Part shown: piece by piece, positions 1 through 11,476 of the stretch
How positions within the stretch are numbered: the stretch's first letter is position 1
Layout: every line of letters starts with the position of its first letter
Translations under genes and position numbers: made by a program
Assembly (NCBI GenBank): GCA_003116875.1
Contig: BCKT01000006.1
Span: 62,001 to 126,000, forward strand
Direction of reading: 5' to 3'
Origin: Takashimella koratensis
Taxonomy: Eukaryota > Basidiomycota > Tremellomycetes > Trichosporonales > Tetragoniomycetaceae
Length of the DNA: 64,000 bases
Notes under the pieces: generated by a model
Told to the model about the DNA's origin: nothing
What the model saw: the letters and a program-made list of their open reading frames with translations, nothing else
The model's database searches: none

Positions 1-953
1 GGCCAAGCTGACCCGAAGAAATGGCCAGAGTGGGTCGTGTTTCGACGAGAACACCCCTGCATGCAAGGGTCAGCGGGACGAAAGGGTAGGCATGGGCTGG
101 ATCACTTACAGGAGCTGCAAGGGCGCGCAGCGAGACAATGATGAGCCAGCAGTGGATGACAAGCATGCTGATAGGTAGTTGGACAGGTACAGAGAGGTAA
201 AGAAAGTCTGCCCAGCGAGACTTATCGGGCGGTGTGAATTGGATCGGGGAGTGGGTGAGATTGGGAATGGCCAGAGTTAGAGGCCGAAGATATCGGCTTA
301 TATGTATCGCTCATGTCGGTCACTTGAGACGGTAAAGAGACGAGGTCGAGCAGCTGCCCAAACAATCAGGGGCAAGCGTGTCAGTCTCGGGAAGCTCGCT
401 CCTTTCTCCTCCCTTGTGCAAGTGTGGTCCAAGGAGGGTGATAACGCTGAGAATAGCTGTGGTTTCCATGCCTTTGATACCCGCTGTGCCTTGCGAGACA
501 TGCATTCTTCACCTTTTGGATCAGGAGAAGACGGAGAAGCATGTTGAGTGTGAGGAGTCAGTTAGGACATTGAGAAGCCAGTAGAGCGGGGAAAGGCATC
601 TTTGTCGCCAGGTTACGATGCCGAGCTAGTGGTGAGGTGCCGAGATAAGGTCGTGACTGTCACCTGTTGTGAGGAGAAAGCACAGAGAGATGGAGACAAA
701 ACAAGTCGCGCGCACGTTTGAGGCCCTGAGACAAGCATATCTGCGATTAGCTGCGGGTTACGTACGCGCGAGTAAAACAAATGACGTGTGCTTTTGGAGA
801 TGCGGCTGATAAGAGCCCTCTGCTGTGCACGGACAATGGGATTGTACGCGTCTCACTCGGCCCTTTACCCTCCTCGTCCTCCTCACCACCACCACCACCA
901 CCACCACCACCACCTCCCACCCCGGCCCCTCGCCCCTCCCCTCCCCTCCCACC
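1..953. other. Intergenic, upstream of PER1-like gene
   Basis: No conserved protein is visible on either strand. The last 70 bases are the pyrimidine-rich 5' leader of the PER1-like gene. Long antisense frames here come from the CAC repeat and its complement (poly-Gly/Glu) and are not genes. The left 300 bases could be the 5' flank of a gene outside the window. Confidence 0.5.
884..913 (+). repeat. (CAC)10 microsatellite in 5' leader
   Basis: Ten perfect CAC units lie 41 bases upstream of the PER1-like ATG, within a C/T-rich stretch that is probably transcribed leader. A replication-slippage site; no coding role is supported. Confidence 0.9.
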
Positions 954-2431
954 ATGAGCCGCCTCTCTTCCCCCCGTACCTCCCTCCTCCTCCTCGCCTC
1001 CCTCCTTCTCGCACTCGCCCTCCTCGCTTCCCCCGTCGCCGCATCCTCTGGCGACCGCAACCCCACTTTCCAACACTGTCTCAAGGGCTGTACCGTCTCC
1101 AACTGCCAAGGGGGCGACATCACTCAGCTCCCCTTCTACCTCCAGATCCTCGGTTGGACATGCGCAGAGGACTGCGCTTACCACTGCTCCCACTCCTTTA
1201 CCGATAACATTCGACCGGGCTCCAAATTTCACCAATTTTACGGCAAATGGGCATTCTATCGATTCTTCGGTATTCAAGAGCCGTTCTCGGTTCTCATGAG
1301 CATCGGAAACCTCTGGGTTCATTACCGCGGTCTGCGAGAGCTCAGCAGGAGAGTGAGGAGTGAGAACAAGCTTCGCAACTGGCTTGTCGCGTTTGCTGTT
1401 GTGCAGATCAATACATGGGTCTGGAGTGCCGTCTTCCACTCACGCGGTGAGTTCTAATCTTCTAATCTCCCACAATCCATTGCCATGCTGCGCAATCAAA
1501 GTCACCCCTTTCATCGAGTCTGATCTGACCTTGTTTCCAACCTTGTCCAAACCTCATTGTCCCACACGCTATCTTCCCTGCTTCATCACCGCACGGGCCA
1601 TCTTACTCGCATTTCATGCATTATACGACAGACACTCCAACCACTGAGCGCCTCGACTACTTCTCTGCAACCGTCACCATCGCCTACTCCCTTCTATACG
1701 CGTTTCTCCGCGTTTTCCTCCTTCAAACCCCGACCGCCCGCTCTCGTCTCGCAGTCCCGACCGCCGCCATTGTTGGCCTCCTCGTCGTCGGCCACTTCAC
1801 CTATGTCTTATCCTTCCCGCGTCACTCGTTCCCTTATGGCTATCACAACGCGTTCAACATCGTTCTCGGCTTGGTCCACAACTTTATCTGGGCCGGGTGG
1901 TCCATCAGTTTCATCACGCGGCTCCCGTCCACTAGGATCGCTGGCTACGAGATCGGATTCCCGGCTCCATACCCTCCGCGAGACCCGCTCACCGTCCGCC
2001 CTCGTCACGCTCTCCAGCCACTCATTCTCGTCATTCTCACTTGCTGCGCCATGGGCCTCGAGCTCCTCGACTTTTCTCCATTCTTCCGCCTCGTCGACGC
2101 CCACGCCATGTGGCATGCAGCTACCATCCCGCTCGGCTCTGCGTGGTGGTCGTTTCTCATCGAGGATGCGATCGAGCTCGAGGGCTCTCTTCTCGGTGCT
2201 CCCTCGTCCACTTCGTCTGTCTCCGGGTTCGGCGGAATCACCTCGTTGCTCAACCCCTCCAGCGCCAATTCGGGTGGTTTCCCGTTGACGGGTGGAAGCG
2301 AGAAGCAAGCGACCCCAAGCACACCGACGTTGTCGAGCTTCGCTCAGGTCGCGAGCAGCACCACCCCCGTCAAGTCTAATTCCATGCGAAGAAGCCCAAG
2401 TCGCGACGGCAAGGGTGACCGCAAGGATTGA
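954..2431 (+). CDS. PER1: PER1-like GPI-anchor lipid remodelling protein (PGAP3 family)
   Basis: Two exons, 954-1446 and 1632-2431, give about 430 residues. The start has a good context (accATGa) and is followed by a hydrophobic signal peptide of about 25 residues. A Cys-rich lumenal segment follows (CLKGC, CTVSNCQG, CAEDCAYHC), as in PER1/PGAP3 proteins, then several membrane segments. The intron splits the conserved junction FHSR|DTPTTERLDYF, which matches the family's HTRD..LTEKLDY region and fixes the splice sites. The conserved GYHNAFN and HAMWHAATIP histidine motifs are present. Family members act in the ER as GPI phospholipase A2, removing an acyl chain during anchor remodelling. After the last membrane segment there is a Ser-rich cytosolic tail of about 80 residues that looks poorly conserved. 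Function is inferred from the family. Confidence 0.93.
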
Positions 2432-3002
2432 AGAATTCTATGAGGTTCAGCGGGTGCGGGCCGAAACGGTTCGACCGACCGGATCGGTGGGATGCTAGCG
2501 AAGGAGATTCTTGGGCGGAACACAGCAAGCGAAAACAAACGACAAACAAAGAAAGGCGTGCATAAACCGACAGATCAAAAGGCGACGTGACGATTCCTCA
2601 TTCAAGTACATTAGAAGACACAAACCTAAATAAAACGATTGATCGGCATCACAAAGTGGTCGGCACAAACTGGACCTCATTGCGGACCCTGGCTGCTGCC
2701 CTTTGAGGCCGTCCTATCTCTCCATGCCATACTCTGTTTCTTCCCCTTTCTTATTCATCACCTTCTCATATTTCCACCTCTTCACCAAACTCTGATTACT
2801 GCTTGATAGCTTCAGAGTGACAACAGGGTAGACAAGCATGTGTAAGCAAACAGTCTAGACCGCTTATGCAAAATTGAATCACGTTCAGGTGGTCTTCGGG
2901 TTGTCCTCTGGCTATGACATGAAGAGCACGGACGTGATGGACATTGTATGGATGTACATGATAGTGTGGTCTTCTGTTCGCCTGTTCACAGCCGACACGA
3001 CT
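2432..3002. other. Convergent 3' flanks
   Basis: A tail-to-tail gap between the PER1-like gene and the minus-strand USP gene. It is A/T-richer than the flanking exons, as expected of 3' untranslated regions. No further gene is seen. Confidence 0.6.
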
Positions 3003-6000
3003 TCATTGCAGCTCCACATCCTTCTGTTGAGGCTCTTCGTCTAGATCGATGAGGTCTTTGTCACCGCTCTGAGCTGTTCCTCCCACCGTCCCTTGTTCGT
3101 CGACTCCTGAGACCGCTACCACCTCCTTCACGCTCACCGGATCGACTTCCATCTCTTGATCATCGTCTGCGCTGTCGTTGGGCTGGAAAGGTTGAGCCTC
3201 CTCCATGATCGGTTCCATTGCATCGACAGTATCCGCATCAGTGGCCTGCTCGATCTCCAGTTCTTCGACTGGTGCGGGCGGTCGAGGACCTTGTCGTGAA
3301 TAGATAAGAACGTAGGGTCCTCCGTCTGTGAACTGGCCGGTAGTATCGGCGTTGATCTTGTCGAATTCCACCTGTGTCCATTGTCAGATGAATCGCCATA
3401 CTTCTGATTAACTGAGACTGACCTTCTCAGCTTCGTGATCTTGCACGCGCCACCAGCCCGCGCCGTTGCGTACATATGCGTACAGGTGTTTGCCCGGAGT
3501 TGTGAAGCCGTCATGCCAACATACCGCGCGAAGCTCATACTGTGGCACGAGATGAGCTCACACTCTTTCATCGATAAGCTACCTGGTCTTACTCACCACA
3601 TGCCTGCTTCGGTCGACCGGCTCGCCATCGAATAACGTTCCACTGGCTTCAGGCTCCATCTCCTTGACCTTGCCTTGTAGCTCGGCTATTTGGGTTTGTA
3701 TGCGTTCGGCTACTTGTTTGAGCTGCAAGCATGAGCAAAGTTGACAAATGGTGGTGCCGGTCAACTCACCTCAGCAACTAGCTCTGATCTGGTTTCTGCC
3801 TGAATCGAATCCTCTGAAGGAGACGAAGCAAGATACTTGATGATTCTGAGCAAAATTAGTAATGCGAGTGGGACACAACAGCCGAAAGAGGTGATAGTCG
3901 CAAGATCTCGACGTACGATTCAAGAACTTTTGGAAGGTCCTGACTCTGTGTCAAGTATATCAGCTTTGTACAATACCATGCCCATCTGCTCCAAGAATTA
4001 CTCACCTGCCGAACCTGCAGCCGAGCAATTTGATCTTTCAATCGCCGCACTTCTCCTTGCGCTACCGCCTGCTGCGCTCGTAGCTGGGTCGCCCACGCCG
4101 CGTTCTCGCGAAGATACCGGTCTGCCATAGAAATTAATGAATGAGACGTACTCTCTAAGCCTGGTTCAACGACTGCACTCACCAAGAACAACAGTCTCAT
4201 CCAACTTCCACGCAGGCGCCGAGATGCCCGGGGTCCTCCGCAGCACAACAAAGATCACGTCCGCCAAAGACTTGAGAGAGCTTGCCGGCGAATCAGGTGA
4301 CCAAAGAGCCTGGGCAAGGGCTGAATGAACATTTGCAATAGCGTCCGACTCGCGGTGGAATAACACGTGAGTTCGGCCTGACGGGATCGGAAATGGACTT
4401 GTCGGTGCCATAGTCAAGTGTGTATGGAGGAACCTATTCGTTGGAAATGTTAGCTATCCAAGCTCGCTGGCGAAAGAAACAGCTTACTTCTCTCTATCGT
4501 GGAGAAACTCCGATGCAGCAGTCGACAAAGGTAGATCGTTCGGGAGGGTGTGTGGAAGGTTGAGTAGGGCGTGGGACAATTGATCAAGCCACTCGTCTGG
4601 TGCCAAGTTAGCCTGGTCATCCTTGCCTATCGAAAGCCGGGTGCTGAGTAGTCACGGGATGAAACGTACTAGTGATGGCATTGATAGGTGGAACGGTCGA
4701 GTCCCACAGCTTCCATGCGTTCAGTATCCGATCAACATCGGTGTCTACGTCGATATAGTCGTCCTCCACCGTATCTTGCTTTGAGAAGATGGTTTGTAGT
4801 CCTTGCAAAGCTAATCACGGCCGAGTCAGTCTCGTAGCTATCAGCACAACGTACCGTCTCTGCCGCGGTCCAGAGTGTCACTGGTACCGGCGTTGACGAG
4901 CGGGCCGACGACTTCTGCAAAGACGTCGCGAAGTTGTGGAACAGCAGCGAGTGCTTGGAGGAAATTTGCGGTATACGATGGTTGTGTAGTTGCGCAGTAA
5001 ACCAGAGGGCTGAGAAAGGAATCAATATCGCGTCTAGCAGATGCTGCTGCACTCAATCCAGAGGGGATAGAAACGAGAATAAAGTGATACTCACGCGCCA
5101 GGTGGTCTAGGTAGCTTGGAGGGCCGCTCGTCTGGTAATGCTGATGCCGAATGGAACGATGCTGTCATCATTGACTCTTGAATCGCGCGCTGGTAATCCT
5201 CCTCCTCCTTGTTCTGGACCTTGTCAGCAACTAAAGCCTGCAATCCTTGAAGAAGCCACCCCGATATCCAAACTCACAGCGGAAACGGAAGCAGGGACCA
5301 TTGCGAGCTTTCCCTCGAGATCGTTCTTCTCGCTTGGCCCAAACAACGGTCCAATTTTTTGCGCATCATCTCCATCTCCAAAACTCGGGCTGGGCGGGGG
5401 AGCCGACGCCCGGACACTCCGTTCTCGCTCTTGCCTGTTGCTATCCACCTGGATCATATCTCCCACCGATGCTTCCTCCTGAGACATGGCGATTGCGCGT
5501 CGTAACTCCTCATCCTCGTCGTCGTCCTCGTTCATCCCCATCAGCGGCTCGGACGGAAGGGTCACCGACAGTTTGGGGCGAGACGGCGTGTTGGGTGCTG
5601 GCGGGAGAGGACGAGGATGCTGCACCGCTTGGTTGAAAGGGTTGTTGGACGCGAATCGTTGTTGTTGATCGCTAGGCTGGGAGGCGTGGAATGAGTTGGA
5701 GGAGGTTGAAGTTGGACCCATCGACCCTGGACCTAGTGCTGAGAAGGTCGACATTGATTGGTTGGAGCGCTGCGGGGGAGCGTGCTCTGTGGACGTGGGA
5801 GTCAGATAGGTTCAGGTGTTAGCTGTGTTGACTTTGGGGATACGGCCGACTTGCCAATCGCTTCAAAGGATTCGGTCGAGCCGTACGACGGCAGCTCGCC
5901 AGACGCTGTTCCAGGCCTCCACTACAGCGTGTCAGCTCGGATGTATGCGAATGATGGGTATCAGATGCGCTGAAAAGTCTAGGAAAGCTCTCCCACTATC

Positions 6001-6216
6001 CTCTCAGCTCATGAAACGGTGTGATAACCTTGGTACCTTGAGCCAACACTACCGCGAACAAGACTTGGATTCACTCACGTTCGCACCGTCGCCAAAGATC
6101 CAGTTGACGGCGGCCTCGGTCTGAGCCTCGCTGTACCGCGACGCCGCCTCGCGCGCGAGCTCTGGGCCGATGCCCATGCCTAAGAGGAGATCGGCGAGAG
6201 CCGCGTCGTAGGTCAT
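3003..6216 (-). CDS. USP25/28-type ubiquitin C-terminal hydrolase, probably inactive
   Basis: About 14 exons, roughly 800 residues. Exon 1 (6216-6079) is a UBA domain (ALADLLLGMGI..EAAVNWIFGDG). Then come two ubiquitin-interacting motifs, DEELRRAIAMSQEEA (about 5500) and EEDYQRAIQESMMTA (about 5190). The USP fold follows in pieces: FLQALAAVPQLRD (about 4950), DVIFVVLRRTPG (about 4230), a splice-joined VVL|DRYLREN leading into a coiled coil as in USP25/28, and the C-terminal box GKHLYAYVRNGAGWWRVQD with catalytic His and Asp, then GGPYVLIYSR. At the Cys-box position the frame reads VYCATTQPSYTANFLQAL where active members have GNTCW, so the nucleophile appears to be Ser. UBA and UIMs argue for a ubiquitin-binding role. 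Splice sites around 5040-5100 and 5780-5860 are uncertain. Confidence 0.82.
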
Positions 6217-6998
6217 GGTCGCGGGGGCTGTGGTGGGTAGGGTTGGAGATGGGCTGGATGATGAGGAGAACAGGAGAAGGAGGTGATTACAATTCGTCAT
6301 TGACGGAATCAAAATTCACCTTCACCCGGTGGCAGGTGGCAAACAAAAGCCGTGAAGAGCAACAGCCCCCAAGCCAGCTCACGATGCACGCACAGCAATG
6401 GTCACACTCGCCGACCGCTGCCTATAGTGAGTGATGGGGTATATCAGCCAGCCCACAGCTCCACTGACATTGCTTTCATCAGCCTCCCAGCGCCAAGTCG
6501 AGCGACGTAAAGGAAGCACTCCCTACACCTCCTCAACGCCCATGAGAGATTCAACCACAGACCAAACGAAATTGAAAGGAGACCATTTACCGATTTCCTC
6601 CAAGAGGCAGCACCGCACAGCTCATTCCTCTCACTTCCACTCGTTTAGGGAGCTCTTGTACGTCCCAGTCATTCAACCCTTCCGTATGCCGGATCCCCGA
6701 GTCCACCCCGTGTGACCGGATACTCCCCCCACCTCCTCATAAAGGTTGCCGTGCGCCAACTGCGGTCGCACAGCTCCTTTCCCTCCGAGCGCCGCGCCAT
6801 CTTGGTTCACCTTTCATCTCGTCTCCACATGTCTTTCCAAGTATATGAACACCTCCACTACTGCAGTCACCGCCCCCCTCCGTCTCGCCCTCTACCATCA
6901 TTCCACTTGCCTTGAGAACGCTCAACATCGATTGGACGTCTCACACACTCTCTATTCAAGAGCGGTTCTTGCCTCAAAACTAACATTTTCAAACAACC
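6217..6998. other. Bidirectional promoter region
   Basis: Lies between the divergent USP gene and array-1 gene A. It holds a TATA-like stretch (gtatatgaac, about 6841) some 158 bases before the gene A start, and an ACACCTCCACT match at 6849-6859 to the motif found in the dehydrogenase promoters further right. No coding sequence is supported. Confidence 0.5.
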
Positions 6999-7720
6999 AT
7001 GGAAACCGTTACCTCGGAAGTTTCCCAGAGGATCTCGTCCCAGTAAGTTGTTGACTCGGGAGTAGCAGGAAGTGCTGCAAGTTCCTAACAGTTATGTGCA
7101 GACAATCGTCATCAGCCCCGAAAAGCCCCATCATGTTTCTCCAAACTCTTGAGAGTAACCAGACCAGGATCATGAGAGGTTTAAACACGATGTATGCCAC
7201 CCAGCAAGCAACGAACGCAGCAGTCAGCCGTATTGACCGCAACGTGAAGTATTGCGCGGTCCGCCTCAAGGAGCTTACCACACAACTCTCGACCCCGCGG
7301 TTTACCCTGGGTGGGGAAGAATCGGCAGGGGCGCCTGGCTGCCAATCTCCACTCCAGACTATAGTCAACGAACTTCATTCGCTTCAGGCTTCGTTTAATT
7401 ATATGGTCATGAGCCTCGCACACCATAATGGTGAAGCGTTTCCCGCGAACCTCTCTTCCAATTCAAATCCGGAATCAACATCAAACGATGCGCAAACTTT
7501 TGACTTCTTGTTTAATGAGTCAATCCGTGGCACGATCACCGAATCTGACCAAGCACCTTCTCTCACCGACGCGGGAAAGCATGGGACCAACCAGATGTCA
7601 AACGAATCCAGAGTCGACGTTTCTTCCCCGAGTCTCGAGGCCGTTTTCAATATGGACCCAGAAGCGCTCGCCAGACTGATGCAGCAGGAAGTCGATTTAC
7701 CACCGCAATTTACTCACTGA
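6999..7720 (+). CDS. Orphan array-1 gene A, coiled-coil protein
   Basis: Not recognised. Exon 1 6999-7042 (44 nt, ends in phase 2 at ca|gtaagt), intron to 7101, exon 2 7102-7720; about 220 residues. Exon 2 opens with QQSSSAPKSPIMFLQTLESN, echoing QQSSTPSVNPFMVLMNNQ of gene B. Then comes a polar helical stretch likely to form a coiled coil (QTRIMRGLNTMYATQQATN), a Ser/Asn-rich disordered middle, and an acidic/amphipathic tail ending near MDPEALARLMQQEVDL. No signal peptide, membrane segment or catalytic motif is seen. First of five head-to-tail genes with the same exon design. The shared structure and phase make it a real gene; function is unknown. Confidence 0.75.
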
Positions 7721-8583
7721 AAAAATCCAAGATTCCCATTCTTATCACTCCGCAGTCGCCTTCCGGGAGGGGTGGGCTGCCGATAATGGGTTTCCATCTT
7801 ACACTGTCGTACTGCTGACGTCTATGTGGTCCCCCGGCTTGCTCGGACGTACTGAAAGTGTTATCCAGACTTAGAGTTAATGCAATGTCCATGCTCAGCG
7901 TAGGCAACGCCCGTCCATCCAAGGTGAAGTGACCAACGTTAGATCGGCTGTCTTTACAGCTTCACAGCAAGCTCAGAATGCTACAAATAACCTTTTGGTC
8001 TTGCAGTTCCCGGCCGGGTTTGAAATATCCTTTCTGTGTGATCTTGTTTACTCTTTTAAGTCTCGACTCCTCTTGAAAATGGACAAGGTGAAGGCATCCA
8101 CCTCTTGAGAAAGTGGGAAAGCTGTACCAAGTAGATTGAAAGGAAAGACTTTCACTCTTTTGGCAAAGTGAGCAACAATACTCAGCTTACTTTGTAACGT
8201 CCTTTGACTCCTGTCCGGCTGCCCACGTTTTCGACCAAACTCCCTTTTCTTTACATCGCCGAGATCTGACTTGACCGCTGTCGCCGCTTCACCGACCTAC
8301 ACTCCGCTCATGTGGGGCAAAGGAAGCTACCGGGTATGGCCGTTCCTTTGAGGCAGTGTTTCCCACGCAGTTCTTAGGTAAGGAAGCTCTGTGTTTATCC
8401 CCAACTGGCGTGCTTGTGATTAGCAAGCTACTGTATAAAAGCGCCGCCCCCAATGAGCCTTCGCAACTCCTCCTCATCACTTCACAACTCTCCCTTACCT
8501 ACAACTCCAGTTGAGCTCCTTGCAAGCCGACAAACTTACCCTGACTGCGTCTCATTTTCCCAGCGCCCCTCTTCTCGATCAAG
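7721..8583. other. Spacer and gene B promoter
   Basis: 3' flank of gene A followed by the gene B promoter. A TATA box (tataaaa) sits at 8434-8440, 144 bases before the gene B start. No other gene is supported. Confidence 0.5.
8434..8440 (+). promoter_or_regulatory. TATA box of array-1 gene B
   Basis: TATAAAA, 144 bases upstream of the ATG, in a context typical of strongly inducible fungal promoters. Confidence 0.6.
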
Positions 8584-9309
8584 ATGGATGGCTCGTCTAC
8601 ACCTTCCCAGACTTCTCAGTACGGCTCTCTAATAGGGTAAGTTTTTTGTTTGGAGCTGAAATTGACGATACTAACGATTGATCTCAGACAGCAATCGTCT
8701 ACACCATCGGTCAACCCCTTCATGGTGTTGATGAACAATCAGCACTTTTTGAAACAGGGAATACAGTTGGTCCTTCGCAATCAGACTCAAGTGATCGGGC
8801 CCGTTCTTCGCCAAATAGACCAAAAGCTCGATGGGTGTCAGACGAGCCTTTCTCAACTTCACACAGATGTCCAATCCCTGCTCTCGATAATGCAGAACGG
8901 GTCGGTTGTGAAAGAAAACAATGATGATAGTGCATTGAACACTCAGCTGCTGCAAAGGATTCTCGACAACGTTCACAGCACCCAGGCCCAGCTCAACACT
9001 TTGGTCACCAATGTGGGGCAGCATAAGACAGCTCATTCTTTTGCAGCACTTACCCCTGATTCAGATGCGGCGATGGCTTCTACCAATATATACCAGACAT
9101 CTCAATCAGACACAGCTCCGACCTCCGGCCACTCCGGTTTTGCACCGACTATCAATCAAGAGGAACTGGGAGACAATTTCCCAGCCGGATGGGAGAACAG
9201 CCGCACGGATGCTATGGATACAGCGTCGTCAGCGTACAATGAGGTTTGGGTGCAGAAAGCGCTGCGAGGAGAAGAAATAGATCTTGATCCTGTGATGTTC
9301 TTCCCCTAA
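8584..9309 (+). CDS. Orphan array-1 gene B, coiled-coil protein
   Basis: Not recognised. Exon 1 8584-8636 (ends gg|gtaagt, phase 2), intron with an ACTAAC branch site, exon 2 8688-9309; about 224 residues. After a Ser/Thr/Gln-rich leader, exon 2 has NQTQVIGPVLRQIDQKLDGC, then SLSQLHTDVQSLL and a second helix LNTQLLQRILDNVHSTQAQL: heptad-like spacing suggesting a coiled coil. The C-terminal third is disordered and acidic, ending LRGEEIDLDPVMFFP. Same phase, intron position and overall order as gene A. No localisation signal seen; function unknown. Confidence 0.78.
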
Positions 9310-9926
9310 CAAAGCAACGTATGCACAACAGGCCATTGCATCGAAGCTTCCTCTCCCACACCTAGCTGAGAGCAGCAAGGCCTCATGCTTGTTTGATTAC
9401 GGAGGTGACTGTGAACTCTCATTCTTAAAATTCGATGTAATTTCACCTGATAACACCTACCCTCTTGTCCACCTACGGGTGCAAGAGCTATTTGAAACGA
9501 CCCTATTCCTTTGATATATCCAAAACTCCAAGCTCGCCCCGAGATTGATTGGAAACACTCACACCATTGACACGAACGCAATACGTGTGTCAACACCTCA
9601 CCACCAGCCGTTCATGTCTGGAAACCAAGGGTTCCTTTCACCGTCCGCGGGGGTCAAAAGTTGGTCAAAGTCAGTATAGCAATGGGCAAAGTCCAAATCA
9701 GCCCGTTTCCTTTTTGGTGATGTTGGGATATCATGTTTCAGTCTTTCAAGACTGGACTCCTGAAATGGTCTCTTCATGACAAAGAGACCAGGGTATTTCT
9801 ACATTGTCTTGAGCCACAGTCGCTGCAGATCCCAATTTCCGTAAATAAACAAGTAAACCGCCTTGGACTTACTACAACTTTGATCGTGATCTCCCTCGAT
9901 CTTCCATACGTTCCAATCTCCCCTCA
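9310..9926. other. Spacer and gene C promoter
   Basis: 3' flank of gene B, then probable promoter of gene C. An A/T-rich tgatatatcc lies near 9508 and gtaaataaac near 9841. I see no conserved coding sequence. Confidence 0.45.
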
Positions 9927-10783
9927 ATGGCGGGCACACTGCTTCCACTGCACCCCTCACCGTCTTGTACTGCTCGGAAAAGTGGGTCATTCTCTCGTAG
10001 AGTCTTCTTCTTTTTCAGGAATGGGCGAACTAACGCTGCGGCAGTAAGCTTTCGACTGTGCTGAACGATTCAAGTGTTAATCAAGAAGAGTTCCAGGGTA
10101 CATTGGACGAAAAACTAAATCACCTGTTAGTTGGTCAGCGAGACCTACACTTATCATTTAACGAACTCTTAACAGCTATCGAAGGTTGTGTCACCAACTT
10201 ATCTCAAATCAACCATGACTTGTATACCTTGCACCAAGCTGGGATGAATCGGACACTCGGAAATACTTGCCAAGAACAAAGCTGGTTCAACGGCGACGGC
10301 ATATCATGTGGCCCGTGGAAGCATTTCGACAACACTCAACTTCAGCTCCAAGATGTTGCCATGAGTATCGAACAACAATTGGCGATGAACTTCCCAAGCA
10401 ACTATCCCCCTGATTCCTCCACAGAAATGGCCGTGTCAAACCCGAGGTGGGACCAAATGCTCTCCGTTCCTGCCGAAGCCACGGTTTTCAACACGGCCAA
10501 TGAGGCCCAAGTCTTCGATACAAATCATCCAAAGGCTGCACTCGAATTACCAAATGCTTGGGCACCCGAAGAGCTATCTGGAGACGATGCTCATATAGAT
10601 TGGGCTTGTCTGGGTGAGCCCTGGCTGGATGAACGTCTGGAAAGTCTGGTAAAGTCCGAGCCAGAACCTCTTTCCATTCACTCGACGGTAATGCAGGAAG
10701 TTGACCGATTTCACGATGTCGGGCTATCTTCCAAAATCTGTTTCACTGAGGAAAGCGATTCCCAAGCAGTGAGTTTCCAGTAA
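9927..10783 (+). CDS. Orphan array-1 gene C, start uncertain
   Basis: Not recognised. Exon 2 is clear: acceptor cggcag after an ACTAAC branch site, exon 10045-10783, about 246 residues, requiring a phase-2 upstream exon as in the other four array members. Exon 1 is not clear. The ATG at 9927 with a donor after gg at 9985 gives phase 2 and a length like its neighbours, but the donor (gtcatt) is poor; an ATG at 9776 with a gtaaat donor is another option. Exon 2 has a helical N-terminus (LDEKLNHLLVGQRDLHLSFN, LLTAIEGCVTNLSQINHDL), then a long acidic region with Trp-containing patches (IDWACLGEPWLDERLE) that resembles an activation domain in composition only. Longest member of the array. Confidence 0.62.
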
Positions 10784-11476
10784 TCTTCGACACCAATCGT
10801 GCTAAAAGTCCTAGTCCGATTCAGCTTTTCCCGGACGCTTTCCGTTTGTTTTCGAAGACCGGCAGAGGACGAAAGGGCAGGAGGGTGTTCGCGTTGATTC
10901 AAGAAATGCTTGTCCTTGAGCTTTGTACTATAACATCCTTTCTCTTGACGTATATGATACCACCACTCGTGCTAACATCGAGAGGTGACATTCATCGTGT
11001 TGGCCACTTGATCACAAACTCGAGTATGTAGTCAAGTCTAAAACCCCATGCTGTGGAGCCATCCTTTCACTAGACATTACCCACTCCCCTAATATAGCAG
11101 ACGGGTGGAGGTTCTCGGCGCTCTTCCTAACGCCTACTCTCCGATATCGTCTTGGTATGAGGAAGTGATCCTTTCAAGTCAATGTCCTTTCAAAGTCTTG
11201 GCGTACGCATGCACCTGTCCATCCTCCAGAAATCCTCGGCCAGCCCATACGCTCAAAGGAGATATCATCTTACTCTCTTTTGTTCAGAGCAAGTACAAAA
11301 GAGCAACGTAGCCGGGCTCTTCCGGATAGGCATGGAGCTTCCCAGCCGCCACCATACTCTTGTCGCTCAAAGAGAGAGCACCCAAGTCGCTGAATTCCCT
11401 CCCAGATCATCTTTACTCATCTGTCACCACTCAGCTCACCTTCAACGACTCATCATCACCCTATCACCCACCAGTC
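10784..11476. other. Spacer and gene D promoter
   Basis: 3' flank of gene C and promoter of gene D. A TATA-like agtacaaaaga lies near 11292. No further gene is supported. Confidence 0.45.

Noticed and set aside
788..1207. Plus-strand frame with a poly-His run
   Set aside because: The His run is the CAC microsatellite read in another frame; the PER1-like signal peptide starts at 954.
747..1439. 230-residue minus-strand open frame with poly-Gly/Glu
   Set aside because: It is the complement of the CAC repeat and PER1 exon 1; no family resemblance and the plus-strand gene is certain.
2461..2490. GGTTCGA sequence resembling a tRNA B box
   Set aside because: No matching A box or cloverleaf around it; the same holds for GGTTCGA near 46299 and 57943.
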